Positions 34,742 through 43,342 of a DNA stretch of 64,000 nucleotides are shown in pieces. The position numbers and the translations under genes were made by a program. The stretch is from Akkermansia muciniphila (GTDB lineage: Bacteria > Verrucomicrobiota > Verrucomicrobiia > Verrucomicrobiales > Akkermansiaceae), in assembly GCF_900184965.1 (NCBI RefSeq), contig NZ_FXYA01000153.1:38315-102314 (forward strand), read 5' to 3'. A model generated the notes under the pieces. It ran no database searches. It saw only the letters and a list, made by a program, of their open reading frames with translations, and was not told the DNA's origin. Numbering within the stretch: position 1 is the stretch's first letter; every line of letters starts with the position of its first letter.

Positions 34742-36037
34742 TTATTGAGAGATGAGGTCCCGGGCCTTGGCCAGGATTTGGGCGGCTTCCTCTGCGGGAA
34801 TGCCCATGCTTTCCGCGATGTCGGAAGCTTCAAATCCGGTGAGGGCTACCAGGTCCGTTCCGCCCATGGTCACCAGGCCCATGGCGGTTTCTTCCGGGAT
34901 TTCCAATTGTTCGCTGAGGGTTTTGGCCGCAGCCTGGCATTGGCGCATGACTTCCTCGGCTGCGGCCTGGCTCTGGCGTTTTTCCGCTTCCTGGACGTCA
35001 AAGACGCGCACCTGGACATCCCAGCCCATCAGGCGGGAGGTGAGGCGGGCATTCTGTCCCCTGCGGCCGATGGCCTTGGAGAGGTCCTTGTCGTCCTGGA
35101 CGATAACGAAGATTTTTCTGGCTTCCTCGTCCACGGTGATTTCCCGCGGTTCCACGGGGCTGAGAGCTTCCCGGACGAAGGCGACGGGGTCTTCCGTCCA
35201 TTCCAGGATGTCCACTTTTTCATTGTTGAGCTCCCGGACGATGTTTTTGACGCGGGCGCCGCGCATGCCTACGCATGCCCCTACCGGATCTACTTTGTCG
35301 TCATGGCTGATGACGGCCACTTTGGTGCGGTAGCCGGCTTCGCGGGCGATGCCGTGGATTTCCACGGTCTGGTCGCCTATTTCCACCACTTCCGATTCAA
35401 AGAGGCGGCGCACCAGGTTCGGATGGCTGCGGGAAAGGATGACTTCCGGGCCGCGCGCTTCCGTGCGCACTTCCACCACGTAGAAGCGCATGCGGTCGCC
35501 GACGCTGTAGTCTTCGTTCGGCACGCGTTCGCGGGAGGTCATGACGCCTTCGAATTTGCCGAGGTCCACAAAAATATCCCCCTTTTCAAAACGGCGGATG
35601 GTGCCCGTTACCAGATCTCCGGCGCGGTCCTTGAATTCGTCGTAGAGCATTTCCTTTTCCGCGTCCAGCAGTTTCTGGAGCATGGTCTGGCGGGCGGTCT
35701 GCACCGCGATGCGGCCGAAGCCCTTGGGCGTGATGTTGGTGGGAAGCAGGTCGTGCAGAACGGCGTTCTTGTCCAGCTTGACGGCCAGGGAGAGGGGGAT
35801 CTGGTTGAATTTGTCGGAGTATTCTTCATCCGGCACCACTTCCAGGTCCGCAAAAATGCGCACCTTGCCTTTGTCCACGTTGATTTCGGCCCTCAGGTAG
35901 TTGATGCTGCCGGAGCCGGGAACCATCTTGCGGTAGGCGGAGAGAAAGGCGGACTCCAGAGCGAGGAGAATTTTTTCACGGGAGAGCCCTTTTTCCCTCT
36001 CGTAGTAGTCAATCAAAGCTTTAATATCGTTTGTCAT
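34742..36037 (-). CDS. nusA: Transcription termination/antitermination factor NusA
   Basis: About 431 residues. Order: N-terminal RNA polymerase-binding domain (IDYYEREKGLSREKILLALESAFLSAYRK), S1 domain (DLVTGTIRRFEKGDIFVDLG), KH1 (GACVGMRGARVKNIVRELNNEKVDI), KH2 (KAIGRRGQNARLTSRLMGW), and a short helix-hairpin-helix tail. It affects pausing, intrinsic termination and antitermination. rimP, the common upstream partner, is absent; the gene upstream is the divergent exonuclease. An intrinsic terminator lies 28 bases before the ATG at 36037, suggesting attenuation. Confidence 0.95.
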   Translation of the reverse strand: MTNDIKALIDYYEREKGLSREKILLALESAFLSAYRKMVPGSGSINYLRAEINVDKGKVRIFADLEVVPDEEYSDKFNQIPLSLAVKLDKNAVLHDLLPTNITPKGFGRIAVQTARQTMLQKLLDAEKEMLYDEFKDRAGDLVTGTIRRFEKGDIFVDLGKFEGVMTSRERVPNEDYSVGDRMRFYVVEVRTEARGPEVILSRSHPNLVRRLFESEVVEIGDQTVEIHGIAREAGYRTKVAVISHDDKVDPVGACVGMRGARVKNIVRELNNEKVDILEWTEDPVAFVREALSPVEPREITVDEEARKIFVIVQDDKDLSKAIGRRGQNARLTSRLMGWDVQVRVFDVQEAEKRQSQAAAEEVMRQCQAAAKTLSEQLEIPEETAMGLVTMGGTDLVALTGFEASDIAESMGIPAEEAAQILAKARDLISQ

Positions 36038-36064
36038 GAGTGTGGAGGAGTGTGATGGATAGAC

Positions 36065-36092
36065 AAAAAAGAGCGGGTCGACAGACCCACTC
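36065..36092 (-). terminator. Intrinsic terminator in the nusA leader (candidate attenuator)
   Basis: On the minus strand GAGTGGGTC, loop TGTC, GACCCGCTC (one G-U pair) is followed at once by six T (36070-36065), 28 bases before the nusA ATG. Just upstream, CACTCGAGAGTG can form a competing small hairpin that uses the GAGTG of the terminator stem. The genes on both sides make it a leader element, not the end of another gene. Confidence 0.75.
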
Positions 36093-36256
36093 TCGAGTGT
36101 CTCTCGGGGTGTTTGCCTATCTAAGTAAGCACGAGGGGGCGGTTCTGGCAAGAAAAAACGCTTGTTCTATGCGGCATGCAAAAGACTGGGGATGATTCCG
36201 AAAGAAGAATTTTCCGGAGCCCTCCGAAAGGGGGCGGGACAACGGTGTTTGAGGGC

Positions 36257-36272
36257 TTGACGGACCCGTCAA
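36257..36272. promoter_or_regulatory. Palindrome upstream of exonuclease III
   Basis: TTGACGG-AC-CCGTCAA, a perfect 7-bp inverted repeat, ends 19 bp before the xth start in the divergent region. It might be an operator or overlap a -35 box (TTGACG). No known binding-site consensus was matched. Confidence 0.3.
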
Positions 36273-36291
36273 AAACGGGAAGTATGCGCGC

Positions 36292-37053
36292 ATGAAACTC
36301 GTCTCATGGAACGTGAACGGATTGCGGGCGATTCTGGGCAAGGGGATGGCGGCCGCCGTGGATGCCCTGGAGCCGGACGTCCTTTGCCTTCAGGAGATCA
36401 AGGCGCGTCCGGAACAGGTGAAAGACCTGTGGATTTCCTCCTGGCCGCACCAGCTCTGGAATCCGGCGGAGAAGGCCGGTTATTCCGGCGTGCTGATCCT
36501 CAGCCGGGTGCAGCCTCTTTCCACGTCCGTCGGAATCGGCTGGCCGGAGCATGACCGGGAAGGGCGCGTCTGCACGATGGAATTTGAGCGGTTTTACCTG
36601 GTCAACTGCTATACCCCCAATTCACAGAATGAACTGGCGCGTCTTCCGTACCGGGAGCAGTGGGACGCCGCATTCCGCGGGTACGTGGCGGGACTGGCGG
36701 AAATCAAGCCGGTCGTTTTCTGCGGGGATTTGAACGTGGCTCATGAGGAGATTGACATCGCGCGTCCCAAAGAGAACCGTTTTTCCGCCGGATTCAGCGA
36801 CCAGGAGCGCGCCGGGTTCACGCGGCTGCTTGAGGCCGGTTTTACGGATACGTTCCGCGCCCTGCATCCGGAGGAGCCGGGCTGGTACAGCTGGTGGTCC
36901 TACCGCGCGGGCGCCCGCGCCCGGAACATCGGATGGCGCATTGACTATTTCTGCGTTTCCAATCCGCTGGCTTCCAGAGTGAAGGAAGCCGCCATCCATC
37001 CGGATGTGACGGGGTCCGACCATTGCCCCGTCAGCCTGGAGATTGACTGCTGA
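36292..37053 (+). CDS. xth: Exodeoxyribonuclease III / AP endonuclease
   Basis: 253 residues. Base-excision repair enzyme acting on abasic sites. Family signature: MKLVSWNVNGLRAIL with the first metal-binding Asn, LCLQEIKA (catalytic Glu), VNCYTPNS, GDLNVAHEEIDIA (Asp/Asn pair), and SDHCPVSLEI at the end (catalytic Asp-His). Length and motifs are complete. It is divergent from nusA and followed by rdgB, whose start lies 43 bp past the stop; they may form an oxidative-damage defence pair. Confidence 0.95.
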   Translation: MKLVSWNVNGLRAILGKGMAAAVDALEPDVLCLQEIKARPEQVKDLWISSWPHQLWNPAEKAGYSGVLILSRVQPLSTSVGIGWPEHDREGRVCTMEFERFYLVNCYTPNSQNELARLPYREQWDAAFRGYVAGLAEIKPVVFCGDLNVAHEEIDIARPKENRFSAGFSDQERAGFTRLLEAGFTDTFRALHPEEPGWYSWWSYRAGARARNIGWRIDYFCVSNPLASRVKEAAIHPDVTGSDHCPVSLEIDC

Positions 37054-37096
37054 GCGCGGCCTTTTATGCGAGTTTAACTGTAAGAGATTGATGATT

Positions 37097-37711
37097 ATGG
37101 AACAGGAATTGCCGCTGCTGGTGGTTGCCACGCGCAACGCCCACAAGACCGGGGAAATCCGCGCCATGCTGGCCGGGAAATGGGAAGTGAAGGATCTTTC
37201 CGACTATCCCCAGGCTCCGCCCGTGGATGAAACGGGAGTCACGTTTACGGAGAACGCCACGCTCAAGGCGCTTTCCGCTTCCAGATGCATCCCCGGCGTC
37301 CTGCTGGCGGATGATTCCGGGCTGGAGGTGGATGTGCTGGACGGGCGCCCCGGAGTCTGGTCCTCCTCCTTTGGCGGGGAAGAAGGGAACCATGCGAGGA
37401 ATAACCTCCGCATGATGGAGGAATTGCGGCGCGCCGGAGTGAAACCGGGGGACCGGCCTTCCGCACGGTTCCGCTGCGTCATGGTGCTTGCCGGGAATGG
37501 CCGCGTGCTGGCGGAGTTTTCCGGTTCCGTGGAAGGCTACATGTTGACGGAACCCGCCGGGGAAGGGGGGTTCGGCTACGATCCGTTGTTTGTCCCGGAA
37601 GGGCATGACCGGAGTTTCGCCCAGCTTCCCATGGAAGTGAAGAATTCCATGTCGCACCGCGCCCGCGCCCTGGCGCAGGTGGTGGCGTGGATGAAGGAAC
37701 GCCGGGACTGA
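37097..37711 (+). CDS. rdgB: RdgB/HAM1 dITP/XTP pyrophosphatase
   Basis: About 204 residues. Removes non-canonical purine nucleotides (dITP, XTP) from the pool. Motifs: LLVVATRNAHKTGEIRAML (SxNxxK-like site), FTENATLKALSASRCIPGVLLADDSGLEVDVLDGRPGVWSS, and GFGYDPLFVPEG with the SHRARAL ending. The ATG at 37091 is an alternative start two codons earlier; a possible AAGAG ribosome site fits either. Convergent with the methyltransferase gene, 31 bp apart. Confidence 0.95.
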   Translation: MEQELPLLVVATRNAHKTGEIRAMLAGKWEVKDLSDYPQAPPVDETGVTFTENATLKALSASRCIPGVLLADDSGLEVDVLDGRPGVWSSSFGGEEGNHARNNLRMMEELRRAGVKPGDRPSARFRCVMVLAGNGRVLAEFSGSVEGYMLTEPAGEGGFGYDPLFVPEGHDRSFAQLPMEVKNSMSHRARALAQVVAWMKERRD

Positions 37712-37742
37712 GGGGTTCTTCGGGCGTCCGGCGGCGGGGAGG

Positions 37743-38318
37743 TCAGTCCAGCCTGAACGCGCATATCTGGAAGGGAGCCGGTGTTCCGGTATTCAGAAGC
37801 TGGTATTTGCCGGCGCGCCAGGAATGATGGGGCAGGCGGGACAGGAAGGCTTCCACGGCTTCCGCTTCTTCCTTTCCGCCTTCGTGGCCGGGGTAGCACA
37901 TGACGCTGAGAAGCCCGTTCGGAGCAATGAGGGCGGCAGCCTGTTCCAGCGCCGCCAGGGTGGATTCCGTCCTGGTGACCGTTTTTTTGTCCCCGCCCGG
38001 CAGATAGCCCAGGTTGAAGACGACGGCTTTCACGGGGCCGCCGACCAGTTCCGCCAGGCGGTCATGGCTGGCAAGATGGAGCCGGACGGCAGGGGTGAGC
38101 AGTCCTTCCTTCTCCAGGCGTTCCCTGGTGGCGCAGATGGCTTCTTTCTGCACGTCGAAGGCGTGCACCTGGCCGGAAGGGCCAGCCAGCCGGGCCAGGA
38201 AAACCGTATCATGCCCGTTGCCCGCCGTGGCGTCCACGACTGCGTCCCCGGGGAAGACGACGCGGCTGATCCAGTCATGAGCGCAGGTCATGGGGCGGCT
38301 GAGCAGGGAACATTTCAT
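37743..38318 (-). CDS. YtqB-like class I SAM methyltransferase
   Basis: About 191 residues. The SAM-binding loop is VVDATAGNGHDTVFLARL, followed by an acidic end of strand 2 (HAFDVQKEAI) and the family-specific VFNLGYLPGGDK. This matches the rRNA_methylase-like YtqB family, small proteins implicated in RNA methylation. The ATG at 38318 opens MKCSLLSRPMTCAHDWI, typical for the family. A 157-bp gap separates it from the divergent DUF362 gene. Confidence 0.85.
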   Translation of the reverse strand: MKCSLLSRPMTCAHDWISRVVFPGDAVVDATAGNGHDTVFLARLAGPSGQVHAFDVQKEAICATRERLEKEGLLTPAVRLHLASHDRLAELVGGPVKAVVFNLGYLPGGDKKTVTRTESTLAALEQAAALIAPNGLLSVMCYPGHEGGKEEAEAVEAFLSRLPHHSWRAGKYQLLNTGTPAPFQICAFRLD

Positions 38319-38475
38319 GACCGGGTTGTACAGAAGCTCTGCCTGTATGACAATTCGTTTATGAAATTCCGGTGCGGGAAGAATGACAGGTTGTTTTTTG
38401 GCAGGGCATGTGTTAGGAAGAGGCTCAAAATCCTCCGCGTGTCCCTGCATGCGGGGATAAACCAAAGACGTTGCC

Positions 38476-39396
38476 ATGAAGATGACTGACAGACGCACTT
38501 TTTTGAAGAGGACTGCCGCCGCAGGGGCGCTGGCGGCCATATCGGACATGGATTCCCTGTTTGCCCAGGAGGCCGGAGCTCCGGCGGCTTCCGGCATTCC
38601 GGATCTGGTGGCCGTCCGCAACGGCACCCGTGCGGAGATGGTCAGGAAGGCCGTGGAGACGCTGGGCGGCATGCAGGCCTTCGTCAAGCCGGGCCAGACC
38701 GTCGTAATCAAGCCGAACATCGGCTGGAACAAGGCTCCGGAATTCGGCGCCAACACTCATCCTGAAACCGTCGCCACGCTGGTGGAGCTGTGCAGGCAGG
38801 CCGGAGCGAAGGAAGTAAGGGTGTTTGACCACTGCTGCCACAATGGCGCCTATGAGGGCAGCGGCGTGAAAGAGGCCGTAGAGAAGGCCGGCGGCGTAAT
38901 GGTGGACGGCGGCAATGAGAGCCAGTACGTGCAGACGGAAAACCCGAAAGCCAGAAAATTTACCTCCGCCAAGGTGCATAAGGCCGTGTTGGAGGCGGAT
39001 GTTTACATCACCTGCCCGCCCCTCAAGCACCACAGCGGTTCCGAGATGACCGCCTGCATGAAGAATGTAATGGGCACCGTCTGGGACCGCGGGGCCATGC
39101 ATAAGAACGACCTGCACCAGTGCATCGCTGACGCCGTGTATTTCCGCAAGCCGGACCTGTGCGTGCTGGACGCTTACATGCCCATGGTGCGCAACGGCCC
39201 CGTGGGGAAGGATACGAATGACCTGGTGGAGCGCAAAACCCTTTTAGCCTCCCGCGATATTGTGGCCATTGACGCTGCGGGCGCCGCCCTGCTGAACAAG
39301 GCCGGAAAGATTCGCCATGTGCAGCTTGGTGAGGAAATGGGGCTGGGCACCGCCGACCTTTCCAGGCTTCATATCCGCCGTATCAGCATGGCCTGA
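38476..39396 (+). CDS. Tat-exported DUF362 protein
   Basis: 306 residues. A twin-arginine leader (DRRTFLKRTAAAGALAAI) predicts folded export. The body is a DUF362 domain: VKPGQTVVIKPNIGWN, the ITCPPLKHHSGSEMTACMKNVMG segment and KPDLCVLDAYMPMVRNGP. The DUF362 family has no firmly established reaction but is often found next to or fused with [4Fe-4S] ferredoxins. This copy has no ferredoxin motif of its own; the next gene, 68 bp downstream, supplies iron-sulfur domains. The pair probably forms one periplasmic redox unit (inference). Confidence 0.85.
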   Translation: MKMTDRRTFLKRTAAAGALAAISDMDSLFAQEAGAPAASGIPDLVAVRNGTRAEMVRKAVETLGGMQAFVKPGQTVVIKPNIGWNKAPEFGANTHPETVATLVELCRQAGAKEVRVFDHCCHNGAYEGSGVKEAVEKAGGVMVDGGNESQYVQTENPKARKFTSAKVHKAVLEADVYITCPPLKHHSGSEMTACMKNVMGTVWDRGAMHKNDLHQCIADAVYFRKPDLCVLDAYMPMVRNGPVGKDTNDLVERKTLLASRDIVAIDAAGAALLNKAGKIRHVQLGEEMGLGTADLSRLHIRRISMA

Positions 39397-39464
39397 CGCG
39401 GCGGCTCCCTCTTCCCTCTGCGGATGACGCGGCGGGAGAGCAACTTTCCGCTTCCGGCGGGTTT

Positions 39465-41231
39465 ATGATTCATATGTCAGTCATCAAAGCCTTTCTCGTC
39501 AGTCCTCTGAAGTGGCTCCGCGTGACGGTGGCCGTCATTTTCTTCATCGGGATTGCATACGCTTTCCTGCACCATATTCCCGCATGGAACGTGCCGAACA
39601 TGACGGGGGGCGGAGAGGGGATGGAAGATTCCTTTTCCCTGGCGCAGTGGCAATTGGTGCCGTCCGTGCTGGGAACCCTGAACGGGGCAGCCGTTTCCGC
39701 CGTGATTCTGGGGGCGTTGCTGCTGCTTACGCTGCTGTTCGGCCGCGTATACTGTTCCTTCGTCTGCCCGCTGGGGATTCTCCAGGATATTGTTTTCAGA
39801 GTCCGCCGCTGGCTGGCGCCGAAGCGTTTCCTGAAATTCTCCCGGCCTGTGCCGTGGGTGCGGTATGGGGTGCTGGCATTGCTGGCCGCCTGCTGCGTGA
39901 CGGGGTTGGCCGGGCTGTCTCTGAATTGGCTGGACCCTTACAGCATTTTCGGGCGCATCATGTATGTGCTGGCATGGCCGGCCGCCATTTGGAGCAATAA
40001 CCTGCTGGCGGCGGACAGTTCTTCTGCGGATCTGGTTCAAATGGATTATTTCCCCGTGGCTTTTCCGGTTCTGCTGGCTTCCGCCGGCATGCTCGGCCTG
40101 GTGGCCGTCATGAGCGCCTGGAAGGGGCGCCTGTATTGCAATACGGTATGCCCCGTCGGCACGCTGCTGGGCCTGCTTTCCCGCATTTCCCTTTTCCGGC
40201 TGGGTTTTGATCCCGCCACCTGCAAAAAATGCGGTAAATGCGTCAAATCCTGCAAGGCGCAATGCCTGAACCTGAAGGAATACAAGATAGATTCCTCCCG
40301 GTGCGTGGCATGCTATGATTGCGTGCGCTCCTGCAGTGAGGGAGGAATACGCTACCGCTTGTTTACCAGGACCCGCCAACTGATTCCGGCCAAAAAAGAG
40401 AAGGTTTCCCCGGTCCCCGCTCCTTCTTCTTCCGCCGCGGTTTCCCCCATTGCCGGGAGCTCCCGCCGCCAGTTCCTGGAGGCTACTGCGGCCGGGCTGG
40501 CTGCGGCCGCCCTTTCCGGATGCCGGGGAGAGGCCGCCCGGAAGCTGGACCCCACCCAGTGCGTTCTCCCTCCCGGCGCCGGTTCCCTGGAACGTTTTCT
40601 GGATATCTGCACCGGCTGCCAGATGTGCGTTGCCAACTGCCCCACCCATGTGCTTCAACCCTCATACCTGCAGCTTGGCCTGAAGGGATTCATGAAGCCC
40701 CGGATGGATTTTGCCACCAAGTACTGCCTTTATGATTGCCACCGCTGCGCGGAGGTCTGCCCCACGGGGGCCATACGCAGGATGCCCGTTACCGCGGAAC
40801 GGGATACTGAGGGAATGACAAAAGATACTACGCGCATTGCCGTGGCCCGGTTTTACGTCTGCCGCTGCCTGGTCGCCCGGGAGGATATGGATTGCGGAGC
40901 CTGTACGGAGCATTGTCCCACTAAGGCCCTTTACACGGTGCCCTATATCGGGCGTGACGGCCAGGAGCACCGCCTGCCCAGGCTGGATCCTTCCCTGTGC
41001 ATCGGCTGCGGCGCGTGCGAACACGCCTGTCCCGTCACTACGGAACGGCCAGAGGAACGCGAATGCCGGAACTCCTGCAATCTGTGCGAGGAAAAATGCG
41101 AGTTCGGAAGACAACGGGAAATGCCGCCCCGGGCGCTGGTTGTCCGTGCCGTAAACCCCCAGCAGAAAGCTGTTAAAAAGTTTGAGGAAAAAGCTGTGGA
41201 TCCGGTGGGAGATGCGGATTTTCCGTTTTGA
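39465..41231 (+). CDS. NapH-NapG-like fusion: membrane polyferredoxin with an internal Tat signal
   Basis: 588 residues. The first 300 are NapH-like: membrane helices, two CxxxCP loops (C97-C101 in YCSFVCPLG, C225-C229 in YCNTVCPVG) and two [4Fe-4S] motifs from C253 (CKKCGKCVKSC; CVACYDCVRSC). After a Pro/Ala/Ser linker comes a twin-arginine leader (SSRRQFLEATAAGLAAAAL, R334-R335), then a NapG-like part with four ferredoxin motifs from about C382. NapG and NapH are separate proteins in nitrate reductase systems; here they are one chain. No napA or other terminal reductase is nearby. The start could also be the ATG at 39474. Confidence 0.82.
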   Translation: MIHMSVIKAFLVSPLKWLRVTVAVIFFIGIAYAFLHHIPAWNVPNMTGGGEGMEDSFSLAQWQLVPSVLGTLNGAAVSAVILGALLLLTLLFGRVYCSFVCPLGILQDIVFRVRRWLAPKRFLKFSRPVPWVRYGVLALLAACCVTGLAGLSLNWLDPYSIFGRIMYVLAWPAAIWSNNLLAADSSSADLVQMDYFPVAFPVLLASAGMLGLVAVMSAWKGRLYCNTVCPVGTLLGLLSRISLFRLGFDPATCKKCGKCVKSCKAQCLNLKEYKIDSSRCVACYDCVRSCSEGGIRYRLFTRTRQLIPAKKEKVSPVPAPSSSAAVSPIAGSSRRQFLEATAAGLAAAALSGCRGEAARKLDPTQCVLPPGAGSLERFLDICTGCQMCVANCPTHVLQPSYLQLGLKGFMKPRMDFATKYCLYDCHRCAEVCPTGAIRRMPVTAERDTEGMTKDTTRIAVARFYVCRCLVAREDMDCGACTEHCPTKALYTVPYIGRDGQEHRLPRLDPSLCIGCGACEHACPVTTERPEERECRNSCNLCEEKCEFGRQREMPPRALVVRAVNPQQKAVKKFEEKAVDPVGDADFPF

Positions 41232-41391
41232 AAACGGCTGGCGGTGTGGAAGATGATGAAATAAACGCTTCCGGAGGCTCCAACCCTTTCTTCCGGGAGG
41301 GCTGTGTCTGTCCATCCGGTTTTTCGGGGGAATTCCATGCAGCCCTGTTTGCGGCATAGATACGGTTGCGGGGAGCGTCGAAATGAGCGGG

Positions 41392-41442
41392 GGGCAGGAG
41401 GAACCTGCCCTCGGAAACGTTCCCGGAGAATATGTTCTCCGG
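41392..41442 (+). other. Two adjacent perfect hairpins upstream of the ABC transporter
   Basis: GGGCAGG/CCTGCCC (41392-41410, 5-base loop) and CCGGAGAA-TATG-TTCTCCGG (41423-41442, 8-bp stem) lie in the 285-bp gap after the polyferredoxin gene. Neither is followed by a T-run. They may be operators or leader RNA structure. The rest of the gap shows nothing else. Confidence 0.45.
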
Positions 41443-41516
41443 TTACGGCGGGATAGAGTGCAAATGCCCGATTTTCCTTGATGATGCGGAAGTTGATACG
41501 TTAGAGTAAAAGAACC

Positions 41517-43289
41517 ATGTTGCAGGCGGACGGCATTACGTATGAGATAGAAACACCGGATGGTCCTTTGAAATTATTGGACAATGTCAGTTTTCATGTT
41601 CCCCGCGGACATTTTATGGCAGTCGTTGGTCCTTCCGGCTGCGGAAAGACCACCTTATTGAAGGCGATTGCGGGCATGATTGCGGAAACGGACGGCCGTT
41701 TTTTCTGGAATGGCCATGATTTGGCTGAAGAGGACTTTGAACCTTCGGAAATCGGGTTCGTTCCCCAGTTCAGCATTGCCTATGACCAGCTGAGCGTGGA
41801 TGAGAATGTGGAGAGCGCCGCTAGGCTCCGCTGCCGCTTCAATTCCGTGGACGATTTGGACGACAGCATTGACAATGCCCTGGAGGTAACGGGAATGGAG
41901 GGGATTATGGACCGGGACGTGAAGATTCTTTCCGGCGGCCAGAAGAGGCGTCTGGCGCTGGCTATGGAGTTGGTCTCCAATCCCCGGTTGCTGATTTGCG
42001 ATGAAGTGACGTCCGGACTGGATCCCAGGTCGGAACACGATATCGTGAACCTTCTGCATGAAATCTCCCGCTCGGAAGGCCGCATCGTCATTTCCGTCAC
42101 GCACAGCCTTTCCCATCTGGACAGGTATGATTCCATTCTGGTCATGCACCAGGGCTGCGTGGCTTACCACGGTTCTCCGAAGACCATGCTGCATTACTTC
42201 GGCGTTTCGTCGCTGGAAGAGATTTATCCGAAGCTTCAGGATCGTGAAGGCCCTTCCTGGTGCCGGTCCTGGAGCAAGTACCGGGATTCCTATTATTCCC
42301 GTCTGGAACAGGAAAGGGAAAAGAAAATTCTTTCCGGAGATTTGCCGGATCCGGATGCCGTCCGCCTTGCGGAGGCGGAGAAGGAGGGAGCCTCCGGAGA
42401 ATCCGGAACGGAAAGGGAAAAGGCCGTGGAGGAAAATATTCCGGAAGTTCCCGGATTCTTCACCCAGTTCTTCTGCCTGCTGGGGCGGCGCTGGCGCATC
42501 TTTTTCCGGGACCGTTCCCAGTTGGTCCTTCAATTGGTCATGGTGCTGCTGTTTCCCGTGCTGGTAGCCATGTTCACGGACAAGGGCTCCGGGCAAATCG
42601 TGGGGCTTTCCGCCACGCAGGATGTCCAGACTGTCCAGAAGGATATGGAAGCCCAGCAGCTGAACATGAAGACGGGATCCGCCGTCTCCGGCATCATCAT
42701 GTTTGAGGTGATTCTGCTGGGGCTGATGGGATCCAACAATGCCGCCCGCGAGGTAGCCGGCGAACGCGCCGTCATGGAAAAGGAGAAGTATGCGGGCATG
42801 AGGCCTTCCGCCTACCTGGCGAGCAAGCTGTCCTATCTGAGCGTTCTGGTGCTGGTGCAATCCGTATGGATGTTTGCCTTTGTGGATTTTTTCTGGGATC
42901 GCGGCGGCGGCCTGACGCACCTGCTGTTCCTGATTTTGGCGGATGCCGCCATGACCTTTGTATGCCTGGGCATTTCCGCGCTGGCCCGGAGTGCGGACCA
43001 GGCTTCCCTGCTGAGCATTTATCTGGTGGGGTTCCAGCTTCCCCTCTCCGGAGCGGTGCTGGCGCTTCCGGAACAGGTGGAGAACCTCATACGGCCCTTC
43101 ATTTCCGCATACTGGGCGTGGTCCGGCAGCATCTCCGCCCTGAAGGACGACGTATATTACGCCGTCAAGAATGTGCTGGATACGAACCTGACACCCTCCC
43201 TGGTTTGTTACATTGTTCTGGGGGTGCATGTTGCGTGCGGCATTGCGGCCGCCTACGCGGGAATCCGCCGTTCGCGCTGGGAGCTTTAA
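41517..43289 (+). CDS. ABCG-type ABC transporter (ATPase fused to permease)
   Basis: 590 residues. The N-terminal ATPase has Walker A GPSGCGKTTLLKAI, the signature LSGGQKRRLALAMEL, Walker B LLICDEVTSGLDPRS and the switch His in SVTHSLSHL. After a charged linker (residues about 260-310) comes an ABC2-type membrane domain of about six helices ending in a short basic tail. This ATPase-then-permease half-transporter layout is that of ABCG exporters, which work as dimers and move lipids or hydrophobic compounds. The next genes, encoding small envelope proteins, follow closely. Confidence 0.88.
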   Translation: MLQADGITYEIETPDGPLKLLDNVSFHVPRGHFMAVVGPSGCGKTTLLKAIAGMIAETDGRFFWNGHDLAEEDFEPSEIGFVPQFSIAYDQLSVDENVESAARLRCRFNSVDDLDDSIDNALEVTGMEGIMDRDVKILSGGQKRRLALAMELVSNPRLLICDEVTSGLDPRSEHDIVNLLHEISRSEGRIVISVTHSLSHLDRYDSILVMHQGCVAYHGSPKTMLHYFGVSSLEEIYPKLQDREGPSWCRSWSKYRDSYYSRLEQEREKKILSGDLPDPDAVRLAEAEKEGASGESGTEREKAVEENIPEVPGFFTQFFCLLGRRWRIFFRDRSQLVLQLVMVLLFPVLVAMFTDKGSGQIVGLSATQDVQTVQKDMEAQQLNMKTGSAVSGIIMFEVILLGLMGSNNAAREVAGERAVMEKEKYAGMRPSAYLASKLSYLSVLVLVQSVWMFAFVDFFWDRGGGLTHLLFLILADAAMTFVCLGISALARSADQASLLSIYLVGFQLPLSGAVLALPEQVENLIRPFISAYWAWSGSISALKDDVYYAVKNVLDTNLTPSLVCYIVLGVHVACGIAAAYAGIRRSRWEL

Positions 43290-43342
43290 TTTAATGCGTG
43301 CACTTGAGGGAGGTCCGTTATATACTTTTTCCATCAAAAGTT

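Noticed and set aside
32657..36055. A very long open frame (over 1,100 codons) on the plus strand
   Set aside because: It is antisense to infB and nusA, whose families are unmistakable. Long shadow frames are common in GC-rich DNA.
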